Shown in pieces: positions 1 to 5,695 of a stretch of DNA of 12,897 nucleotides. Source of the DNA: Thermodesulfatator sp. (GTDB taxonomy: Bacteria > Desulfobacterota > Thermodesulfobacteria > Thermodesulfobacteriales > Thermodesulfobacteriaceae); the NCBI GenBank assembly GCA_003978075.1, contig QOAM01000025.1, forward strand, positions 1 to 12,897, read 5' to 3'. The notes under the pieces were generated by a model that worked only from the letters and a program-made list of their open reading frames with translations, did no database searches and had not been told where the DNA came from. Both the position numbers and the translations under genes were made by a program. Positions within the stretch are counted from its first letter, which is position 1, and every line of letters begins with the position of its first letter.

Positions 1-1
1 A

Positions 2-2212
2 CCGGTGAAAGAGGCGCCTCCGGAAAAGCCTTCGGAGGAAAAGGCCTCTCCCGAGGCCCGGGCCGAGGGGGAAGAGGTCTCGCCTGAGAGGGAAGAGGTC
101 CCTAAAGCCGAAGAGAAGCCGCCGGCTCCCCCGGCGGCCAAGCCCGAGGAGCCCCGGGCCCCCAAGGCCCCTCCGCAGGTCTCCTTTGCCGAGACCCACA
201 TCCGGGTGGATGTCAAGCTTCTCGACCATCTCATGAATCTAGCCGGAGAGCTGGTCCTGGCGCGCAATCGTCTGGTGCAACTGGCCGGGGAAAAGGCAGA
301 CCCCGAGCTCCTGCGGGCCACCCAGACCCTCTCCCTGGTGACCACGGAGATGCAAGAGGCCATCATGAAGACCCGCATGCAGCCCATTGGGAACCTCTTT
401 AACAAGTTTCCCCGGATCGTGCGCGACCTGGCCCGCTCCACCGGAAAGAAGGTAAATCTTCACATCGAGGGAGCAGACACCGAGCTGGATCGTTCGATTA
501 TTGAGGCCATCAAGGATCCCCTGACCCATCTGGTGCGCAATTCCATCGATCACGGGATCGAGCCCCCGGAGGAGAGGTCCCAGCTGGGCAAGCCTCAGGT
601 GGGTACCCTGGTGCTGCGGGCCTATCACGAGGGGGGCCAGGTGGTGGTGGAGATCGAGGACGACGGCCGGGGCATCGATGTGGAGAAGGTGAAACGCAAG
701 GCCGTGGAGAAGGGGCTCATCACCGCGGAGGAGGCCGCCCGCATGAACGAGGGGGAGGCCCTTAATCTCATCTTTCGTCCGGGTTTTTCCACCGCGGAGA
801 AGGTCACCAACATCTCTGGCCGCGGTGTGGGTATGGATGTGGTCAAGACCAACATCGAGCGCCTGGGCGGGAGCGTGGAGATCCAGACGGTCAAGGGCTC
901 CGGGACTACGGTGCGCATCAAGATCCCCCTCACTCTGGCCATCGTGCCGGCCCTCATCGTCCTCTCCGGGGGAGAGCGTTACGCCATCCCTCAGGTGGGT
1001 CTCAAGGAGTTGGTGAATCTGGAAGGGGAAAAGGAGATCCATCGCATCGGGAACTCGGAATTTTATCGCCTTCGTGGAGAGATTATTCCTATCGTGCGAC
1101 TGGCTAGGGTCCTAGGGCTTCAGGACGGGAAGGCCCGGAGCCTGGTCATTCTCACCACCGGAACCATGGATTTCGGACTCCTGGTGGACGAGGTGCGGGA
1201 CTCGGAGGAGATCGTGGTCAAGCCTTTGGGGAGGCTCCTCAAGGGGATCCCGGTTTACGCCGGGGCTACCATTATGGGGGACGGGAAGGTGGCCCTGATC
1301 CTGGATGTGGTGGGGCTTTCCCGGCAGGTGGGCTTCAAGGCCGAGGAGGCCCGTCGCCTCCTGGAAGAGGAGACCGCACGGCGTTTCACCGAGGAAAAGC
1401 AGTTCGTCCTCCTCTTTCATGTGAATCCTGCGGAGCAGTTCGCCATCCCCCTTTCGCTGGTGGCCCGGCTGGACAAGGTCAAGGCCCAGGACCTGGAATT
1501 CGTGGGGGGCAAAGAGGTAATCCAGTACAAGGGTCGCTCGGTGCCGGTGATCCGTCTGGAGAACTATCTCCCCATCCAGCCCCTACCGGAGCAGGAGGAA
1601 TACAATGTGCTTCTCTTTGAGGAGGGGGAGAAGCGGGTGGCGATCCTCATCTCTGAGATCGTAGATAGCATTGAGACCGTTCTGGAGCTCGACGAGGACA
1701 TCTATCACACCGAGGGCATCCTGGGCAATCGCATCCTCAACGGCCGGACCACCATCTTCATCGACATTTACAAGATCATCGAGATGTACGATCCGGAGTG
1801 GTTCCAGCGGAAGGAGGTCGTGGGTCCTCGGCGGGTGCTTTATGCCGAGGATTCTGCCTTCTATGCCGGGCTGGTCAAGAATTATCTCGAGGCCGCGGGA
1901 CTCGAGGTGGAGATCGCCGAAAACGGTCGGGCAGCCTGGGAAAAACTCCAGCAGGAGCCTTTTGATCTTCTGATCACCGACATAGAAATGCCGGAGATGG
2001 ACGGGATCGAGCTCACCAAGCGGGTGCGTGGGGACGAGCGTTTCCGGGATCTTCCCATCCTGGTGCTCACCAGTCTTTCGGCGGAGGAGATTTACCGGAA
2101 GGCTCGGGAGGCCGGGGCAGACGAATTCCAGACCAAGCTGGATCGCCAGGCCGTGCTCTCCGCGGTGGAGAGGCTACTGGAGAAGTCTCCGGCGGCGGAG
2201 GCGGCAGCTTGA
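2..2212 (+). CDS. cheA: CheA-type chemotaxis hybrid histidine kinase with C-terminal receiver domain (5' end outside window)
   Basis: This is a chemosensory histidine kinase that would autophosphorylate in a receptor/CheW array and pass phosphate to a receiver. The frame is open to the left edge. The GTG at 5 is only the first visible start-like codon, and the phosphoacceptor HPt domain is presumed to lie upstream. Numbering from that GTG: a Pro/Glu/Ala-rich linker at 1-58; P3 dimerisation about 63-125; an HATPase domain about 126-310 with N-box HLVRNSIDHG (175-184), DDGRG (219-223) and GRGVGMD (272-278). The P5 CheW-like domain is about 312-440 and a second CheW-like domain about 462-595. 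The receiver is about 609-727, with acidic pocket E615/D616, phospho-acceptor D659 in TDIEMPEMDG, T689 and K711 all present. The layout resembles FrzE-like CheA hybrids. The stop overlaps the next gene by 4 nt. The family call is firm; the pathway it controls is unknown. Confidence 0.95.
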   Translation, partial: PVKEAPPEKPSEEKASPEARAEGEEVSPEREEVPKAEEKPPAPPAAKPEEPRAPKAPPQVSFAETHIRVDVKLLDHLMNLAGELVLARNRLVQLAGEKADPELLRATQTLSLVTTEMQEAIMKTRMQPIGNLFNKFPRIVRDLARSTGKKVNLHIEGADTELDRSIIEAIKDPLTHLVRNSIDHGIEPPEERSQLGKPQVGTLVLRAYHEGGQVVVEIEDDGRGIDVEKVKRKAVEKGLITAEEAARMNEGEALNLIFRPGFSTAEKVTNISGRGVGMDVVKTNIERLGGSVEIQTVKGSGTTVRIKIPLTLAIVPALIVLSGGERYAIPQVGLKELVNLEGEKEIHRIGNSEFYRLRGEIIPIVRLARVLGLQDGKARSLVILTTGTMDFGLLVDEVRDSEEIVVKPLGRLLKGIPVYAGATIMGDGKVALILDVVGLSRQVGFKAEEARRLLEEETARRFTEEKQFVLLFHVNPAEQFAIPLSLVARLDKVKAQDLEFVGGKEVIQYKGRSVPVIRLENYLPIQPLPEQEEYNVLLFEEGEKRVAILISEIVDSIETVLELDEDIYHTEGILGNRILNGRTTIFIDIYKIIEMYDPEWFQRKEVVGPRRVLYAEDSAFYAGLVKNYLEAAGLEVEIAENGRAAWEKLQQEPFDLLITDIEMPEMDGIELTKRVRGDERFRDLPILVLTSLSAEEIYRKAREAGADEFQTKLDRQAVLSAVERLLEKSPAAEAAA

Positions 2213-3141
2213 GAGCGGAGGAACTTTTCAGGATCTTGGGCCTTACTCCCTGCGCCGGCTGGGAAGAGATCCGCCGGGCCTACCGCAGGCGGGTCAAGGA
2301 GCTCCATCCGGACCGGGGAGGAGATGCGGAAAGTTATTTGAGGTTGCAGGAGGCCTATGAGGAGCTCCGGCGCCGTTATGCTCAGGGGCAGCGGGTCCAG
2401 GTCTTGCGTGAGAGACCCGGACACGGGGATTACTTTCACTCCTTTGTGGAGCTCACCGTTCGGGAGGCCGCCCTGGGTACGGAGAAGGTGGTAAGGGTGC
2501 CGGAGGAGCCCGTGCCCTGCAGCTACTGCGGGGGTGGGGGGCGGGACCCCTGTGGCCCCAAAGTCCGCTGCGAGGTCTGCGGGGGCCGGGGTCTGGTCCT
2601 GGAAGAGGGGCCTTATCGGAGCCTTTGTCCGCGTTGTCGGGGAGAGGGGGAGATCCGGCTTTCTCCGTGTCCCCAGTGTCGCGGAAGGGGCGAGATCCGG
2701 GGAGAAAAGGAGATCCTTCTCCACATCCCTCCCGGGGTGCGGGAGGGGGATCTCCTCTTTGTCCCCCGAAGTCCCGGGGGTCCAGGGATAGATGTCTATT
2801 TAGAGGTTCTCTTGCGCCGGGAGGACGGGCTCTATTTCGAAGGGGAAGACCTGGTGCTGCGGGTGAGGGTGCCCTTTTGGAAGGCGGCCCTAGGCGGCCG
2901 CCTCCAGGTGGAGACCCTGGAGGGGCCGGAGGAGATAGAGCTTCCCCGGGGCCTTCCCTCCGGGGCCCGACTGATCCTCAACCAGCGCGGTCCCTTCAAG
3001 CTCGACGGGCGGAGAGGTAACCTCATTCTCCAGTTTGAGGTCTGGTTCCCCGAGGACTATCCCCAGAGGGCCCTAAAACTCTTGGAAGAATTCTATTCCC
3101 TGATGGAGGAGGCCTATGGTGGAACTACCCGTGCCCAGTGA
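2209..3141 (+). CDS. DnaJ-like Hsp40 co-chaperone lacking the Gly/Phe linker
   Basis: This protein should stimulate Hsp70/DnaK ATPase and bind clients. The J domain at 1-60 has HPD at 33-35. Four CxxCxGxG zinc motifs begin at C104, C121, C140 and C154 and form the cysteine-rich domain. Beta-rich client-binding domains surround and follow it (about 74-103 and 165-280), ending in a helical tail near 284-303. It is 310 aa, whereas canonical DnaJ is about 375. The missing part is the Gly/Phe-rich segment and J-domain helix IV region: only about 15 ordinary residues separate the J domain from the first beta domain. The start is TTG at 2209, inside the cheA stop (TTGA overlap), with GGAGG about 7 nt upstream. 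The J domain begins at residue 3, so a later start would damage it. Lying between cheA and cheW suggests a dedicated role in folding or assembling that signalling array, which is inference. The main housekeeping dnaJ is probably elsewhere. Confidence 0.9.
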   Translation: MRAEELFRILGLTPCAGWEEIRRAYRRRVKELHPDRGGDAESYLRLQEAYEELRRRYAQGQRVQVLRERPGHGDYFHSFVELTVREAALGTEKVVRVPEEPVPCSYCGGGGRDPCGPKVRCEVCGGRGLVLEEGPYRSLCPRCRGEGEIRLSPCPQCRGRGEIRGEKEILLHIPPGVREGDLLFVPRSPGGPGIDVYLEVLLRREDGLYFEGEDLVLRVRVPFWKAALGGRLQVETLEGPEEIELPRGLPSGARLILNQRGPFKLDGRRGNLILQFEVWFPEDYPQRALKLLEEFYSLMEEAYGGTTRAQ

Positions 3142-3589
3142 GGAGAAGCCCCTTGCCGTGGGAGAAACCACAAAGACCTTTGTAACCTTTTGGTTAGGGG
3201 AGTTTTATTTCGGTTTACCGGTGCTGGAGGTGGTGGAGATCAATCGCAAACTGGAGCTTACCCCGGTTCCTCTGGCTCCGAAGTATATTCGGGGGATTGT
3301 CAACTTGCGGGGGCAGGTCCTCACCGCCATAGACCTGGCCCAGCGCCTGGGGCTGGATCAGGAAAACGCGGCGGAATACAATCTCATCGTACGCGACGAG
3401 GAGGAGGAAACACTTAGCCTTTTGGTGGAGAAGATCGGAGACATCCTGGAGGTGCCGGTGGAGAGCATCGAGGAGCCTCCGGAAAGGATGGAGGGGATCG
3501 AGAGGAGGTTTGTGCGCTGGGTGTGCCAACTCCCGGAGAGGCTGCTCATCATTCTTCACACCCGGGAACTTTTTCAGGACTCTGGGTAA
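3116..3589 (+). CDS. cheW: CheW-like chemotaxis adaptor protein
   Basis: CheW is the SH3-like scaffold linking chemoreceptors to the P5 domain of CheA in membrane-associated arrays. The protein has 157 aa, a normal length. After about 20 variable residues comes the typical sequence TFWLGEFYFGLPVLEVVEI (24-42), then YIRGIVNLRGQVLTAIDL (57-74) containing the conserved NLRG turn used for receptor and CheA contacts. The ATG at 3116 lies inside the end of the dnaJ-like gene (26-nt overlap), with GGAGGAGG just before it. An in-frame GTG at 3131 is a possible alternative start that would only trim the variable N-terminus. The neighbouring cheA supports a function in the same pathway. Its last 16 nt overlap the convergent HNH gene, so no terminator separates them. 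Confidence 0.93.
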   Translation: MVELPVPSEEKPLAVGETTKTFVTFWLGEFYFGLPVLEVVEINRKLELTPVPLAPKYIRGIVNLRGQVLTAIDLAQRLGLDQENAAEYNLIVRDEEEETLSLLVEKIGDILEVPVESIEEPPERMEGIERRFVRWVCQLPERLLIILHTRELFQDSG

Positions 3590-4176
3590 AGGCCGGCGAA
3601 GTTCAGGAAAGGTTCCCAGATCTGCCGTTTCTCCTCGGGGAACTTTTCCAAGAAGAGACTCTGCCACTTAGGGGCTTCGGGTCTTTTGAGGAGCCGCATC
3701 CCCGCCTCTTCCGGGGTGCGGTCCCCTTTGCGCAGGTTGCACTTCCGACAGCAGAGGACCACATTGGTCCAAACGGTTTTGCCTCCCCGGGAGCGGGGCA
3801 CCACATGATCTATGGTGCGATCCTTGGGATTCTTGACAGACTTTCCGCAGTACTGGCAAGTGTAGTTGTCCCTCATGTAGAGGTTGGCCCGGTTGAAGAC
3901 CACTTCTATCTTGGGAAGGCGGTCGTAGGTGGTGAGATAGATGGCATCCGGGGCCACCAGGGAGAGGGAAGGGCTGCGGATAAGACGTCCGTTCTCGTAA
4001 AAGCGGCTGGCCTCAATCCATTCCTCCAAGGTGTGGGTGGTCCAATCCGGGGTGATGACCTTGGCTGTGCCTTTGACCAGGTGACAGATGGCCCGGAGCA
4101 CGGTGGTGATCTGGATGGCCTGGTAATAGCGATTGAGGACCAGGACCTTGTCTTGGAGAATGCTCTCGCCGCTCAT
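3574..4176 (-). CDS. HNH endonuclease family protein
   Basis: This is a stand-alone HNH (beta-beta-alpha metal) nuclease-fold protein of 200 aa. The N-terminal part (VLVLNRYYQAIQITTVLRAI, 11-30, then about 31-95) matches the segment usual in a widespread bacterial HNH family. The catalytic module follows: zinc knuckle C107-x2-C110, DH at 123-124 in TIDHVVPRSRGG, Asn at 138, and a second knuckle C143-x2-C146 followed by N147. Active-site and zinc residues look intact. The start chosen is ATG 4176, with GGAAGAG 5 nt upstream and a promoter at 4221-4249. An upstream in-frame start at 4230 would lie upstream of the predicted transcription start. No methyltransferase or specificity subunit is nearby, so this is not an obvious restriction system. 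The biological role of the family is unclear and its substrate cannot be read from sequence. Confidence 0.88.
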   Translation of the reverse strand: MSGESILQDKVLVLNRYYQAIQITTVLRAICHLVKGTAKVITPDWTTHTLEEWIEASRFYENGRLIRSPSLSLVAPDAIYLTTYDRLPKIEVVFNRANLYMRDNYTCQYCGKSVKNPKDRTIDHVVPRSRGGKTVWTNVVLCCRKCNLRKGDRTPEEAGMRLLKRPEAPKWQSLFLEKFPEEKRQIWEPFLNFAGLYPES

Positions 4177-4220
4177 GTCAACTCTTCCGAGGTCTCTTTG
4201 CGCATCCTTTGGGCAACCCC

Positions 4221-4249
4221 ATCTTACCACGCCCCTTCCCGGAACCCAA
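4221..4249 (-). promoter_or_regulatory. Predicted promoter of the HNH gene (extended -10)
   Basis: Read on the - strand, a -35-like TTGGGT (4249-4244) is followed by a 17-nt spacer and TGG-TAAGAT, an extended -10 (hexamer 4226-4221). The implied transcription start near 4213 leaves about 37 nt of leader before ATG 4176. The -35 is weak (3/6); the -10 is 4/6 plus the TG extension. Confidence 0.5.
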
Positions 4250-4253
4250 TCTT

Positions 4254-4282
4254 TTTTTCTTTCCTTCCGAAGCTGTTAAGAT
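4254..4282 (+). promoter_or_regulatory. Predicted promoter of ychF (extended -10)
   Basis: TGT-TAAGAT at 4274-4282 is an extended -10 identical in hexamer to that of the divergent HNH gene. The -35 position (4254-4259) falls in a T-rich tract and is weak. A start near 4289 would give a leader of about 24 nt before ATG 4313, which fits well. Confidence 0.5.
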
Positions 4283-4312
4283 GAAAGGGGACTTCTAGGA
4301 GAAGGGGCGGGG

Positions 4313-5425
4313 ATGGGCTTGAGGATAGGGATTGTAGGACTACCCAATGTAGGTAAATCCACCCTTTTTAACGCCTTGGTGGAAGGAGTGCGAGCGGAGG
4401 TAGCCAACTATCCCTTCTGCACCATAGATCCCCATGTGGGAATGGTGGCTGTCCCGGACCAGAGGGTGCAGCTCTTAGCGGAGCGGGAAGGGGCGGCGCA
4501 GGCCGTTCCGGCTACGGTGGAGTTCGTGGACATTGCCGGGCTGGTGCGGCATGCCAGCCGGGGAGAGGGCTTGGGCAATCAATTCCTGGCCCACATCCGG
4601 GAGGTCTCGGCCCTGGCGGTGGTTCTGCGGTGTTTTGAGGATCCGGAGGTGGCCCATGTGGAGGGGGAGGTGGACCCGGTGCGGGATCTGGAGATCCTGG
4701 AGGTGGAGCTTATCGCTAAAGACCTGGAGACCGTGGAAAGGCGGCTTGCGCGGGTGGAAAAGGCCGCGCGGAGCGGGGATCGCGAGGCCCGCCGCGAGTT
4801 GGAACACCTGGAGGCCCTGCGGGGGGTGCTCGAAGCCCTGGAGCCGGTGAGGAAGCATTGCCAGCGTCTTCCGCAGGAGACCCTCCGCTATGCGGCCCGC
4901 ACCCTCTTTCTCCTTACCCTGAAGCCCCTCTTGTGGGTGGCTAATCTTGGGGAAGAGGACCTTCCCGAAGGAGAGGGAAATCCCCATCTAAAGCGCCTGC
5001 GGAAGCGGGCCGAGGCCGAGGGGGTGCCGCTCATTCCCTTGTGTGCAGAGCTTGAGGCCCAGGTGGCGGAGCTTCCCCCGGAAGAGAGGGCGGAGATGCT
5101 CCAGGCTTACGGGCTGGAGGAGCCCGGCCTCTGGCGACTGGTGCGGGAGGCTTATCGCCTTTTGGACCTCCTCACCTTTTACACGGTGAACGAGAAGGAG
5201 GCCCGGGCCCGGACCCTGCGGCAAGGGGCTACGGCTCTCGAGGCCGCGGCTCAGGTCCACACCGACCTGGCCCGGGGCTTTATTGCCGCGGAGGTTATTA
5301 ATTTCCGGGATTATGTGAACCTTTCCGGTCTTTCTGAGGCCCGAAGAAAGGGCTTGGTGCGTTTAGAAGGCCGAGATTATGTCCTGGAAGACGGCGATAT
5401 TCTTTATATCCGCTTCAAGTCCTAG
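4313..5425 (+). CDS. ychF: Redox-regulated P-loop ATPase/GTPase YchF (OLA1/EngD)
   Basis: YchF is an Obg-related cytosolic P-loop NTPase, unusual in the family for preferring ATP. It binds ribosomes and is linked to stress responses. The protein has 370 aa (E. coli 363). Visible motifs are G1 GLPNVGKST (9-17), switch region NYPFCTIDPHVG (42-53), G3 DIAG (73-76) and the signature GEGLGNQFLAHIREV (84-98). The G4 position has N211 in VANLGEED instead of NKxD, as expected for the ATP-using branch. A coiled-coil helical insert lies about 125-190. The C-terminal TGS domain is about 284-368, with LLTFYTVNEKEARA and HTDLARGFIAAEVI recognisable. ATG 4313 has a strong AGGAGAAGGGGCGGGG leader. It is transcribed alone, diverging from the HNH gene, and the tRNA-Val gene follows after 57 nt with its own promoter. 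Confidence 0.96.
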   Translation: MGLRIGIVGLPNVGKSTLFNALVEGVRAEVANYPFCTIDPHVGMVAVPDQRVQLLAEREGAAQAVPATVEFVDIAGLVRHASRGEGLGNQFLAHIREVSALAVVLRCFEDPEVAHVEGEVDPVRDLEILEVELIAKDLETVERRLARVEKAARSGDREARRELEHLEALRGVLEALEPVRKHCQRLPQETLRYAARTLFLLTLKPLLWVANLGEEDLPEGEGNPHLKRLRKRAEAEGVPLIPLCAELEAQVAELPPEERAEMLQAYGLEEPGLWRLVREAYRLLDLLTFYTVNEKEARARTLRQGATALEAAAQVHTDLARGFIAAEVINFRDYVNLSGLSEARRKGLVRLEGRDYVLEDGDILYIRFKS

Positions 5426-5435
5426 AAAAAGCCGG

Positions 5436-5465
5436 TTGACAGGGGTCGGAGGGCTTGGTAATAAA
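5436..5465 (+). promoter_or_regulatory. Predicted promoter of tRNA-Val, possibly also of the thrS operon
   Basis: A consensus -35 TTGACA (5436-5441) is followed 17-18 nt later by an AT-rich -10 region, TAATAAA (5459-5465; best hexamer AATAAA, 4/6). The start would fall near 5472, about 10 nt before the tRNA. No promoter was recognised between the tRNA and thrS, so read-through into thrS is plausible. Confidence 0.6.
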
Positions 5466-5482
5466 TCAAAAATGATTAGGGA

Positions 5483-5557
5483 AGGCGCGTAGCTCAGTGG
5501 GAGAGCGCTTGCTTGACGCGCAAGAGGTCGGCGGTTCGATCCCGCCCGCGCCTACCA
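5483..5557 (+). tRNA. tRNA-Val (anticodon GAC), CCA encoded
   Basis: The sequence folds as a complete cloverleaf. The 7-bp acceptor stem pairs AGGCGCG (5483-5489) with CGCGCCT (5547-5553), with U8 and A9. The D arm has a 4-bp stem GCTC/GAGC (5492-5495/5503-5506). The anticodon stem CTTGC/GCAAG (5508-5512/5520-5524) encloses loop TTGACGC, giving anticodon GAC at 5515-5517 (reads GUC, valine). A 5-nt variable loop is followed by T stem GGCGG/CCGCC with loop TTCGATC. The discriminator is A5554, then CCA at 5555-5557. All stems pair fully. Confidence 0.95.
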
Positions 5558-5565
5558 GGAGAAGT

Positions 5566-5596
5566 GGGCCTCTTGGGGGTCTTCCCCGAGAGGCCT
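5566..5596 (+). promoter_or_regulatory. Strong hairpin between tRNA-Val and thrS
   Basis: GGCCTCTTGGGG (5567-5578) pairs with CCCCGAGAGGCC (5584-5595) to give a 12-bp stem, one pair of which is T-G, with a 5-nt loop; a further G-U pair closes the base. It begins 9 nt after the tRNA CCA. The 3' flank (TTAGTGTTTAG) is only modestly U-rich, so this may be a weak terminator/attenuator or a processing signal separating tRNA from thrS mRNA. The fold is read directly; the function is inferred. Confidence 0.6.
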
Positions 5597-5624
5597 TAGT
5601 GTTTAGGAGAGTCTCGGAAAAAAG

Positions 5625-5679
5625 AAGCCTTAAAAGGGGGCTTGGGGGCGGAGTTTCAGCCAAAAAGGGCTTTCTTCTT
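5625..5679 (+). promoter_or_regulatory. thrS leader with mutually exclusive short pairings
   Basis: Four complementary blocks lie just upstream of thrS: AAGCC (5625-5629), GGCTT (5639-5643), AGCC (5658-5661) and GGCT (5668-5671), the last followed by TTCTTCTT (5672-5679). Blocks 1:2 can form a 7-bp stem including G-U pairs. Blocks 3:4 form a 4-bp stem with a pyrimidine tail, and 2:3 or 1:4 are alternatives. The layout resembles an attenuator but the stems are short. No T-box specifier or consensus was recognised. Confidence 0.25.
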
Positions 5680-5695
5680 ATGTCGGGGTAGGGAG

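Noticed and set aside
239..1042. 267-codon frame on the - strand inside cheA
   Set aside because: It is antisense to conserved CheA P3/P4 domains and His/Leu-rich, as expected for a mirror frame of GC-rich coding.
3581..3620. TCTGGG/CCCAGA inverted repeat after cheW as a terminator
   Set aside because: It has only 6 bp with a 28-nt loop and no U-tract, and it lies inside HNH coding sequence.
4177..4230. Longer HNH start at 4230
   Set aside because: It would start upstream of the predicted transcription start. ATG 4176 has a proper Shine-Dalgarno.
3523..4284. 253-codon open frame on the + strand opposite the HNH gene
   Set aside because: It overlaps the end of cheW and runs antisense to a gene with intact HNH motifs. 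Its own translation resembles no known family, and it carries through the divergent promoter region.
4281..4298. Five-codon mini-ORF (MKGDF) before ychF
   Set aside because: Its ATG overlaps the predicted -10 hexamer of ychF, so it would not be transcribed.
5466..5663. 65-codon frame on the - strand containing GIEPPTSCASSKRSPTELRA
   Set aside because: This is the well-known spurious peptide from translating the antisense strand of a tRNA gene. It covers tRNA-Val.
5642..5695. TTG 5642 as start of thrS (18 extra residues)
   Set aside because: The added residues do not match ThrRS. Residue offsets to E. coli fit GTG 5696, and the region has leader-like structure.
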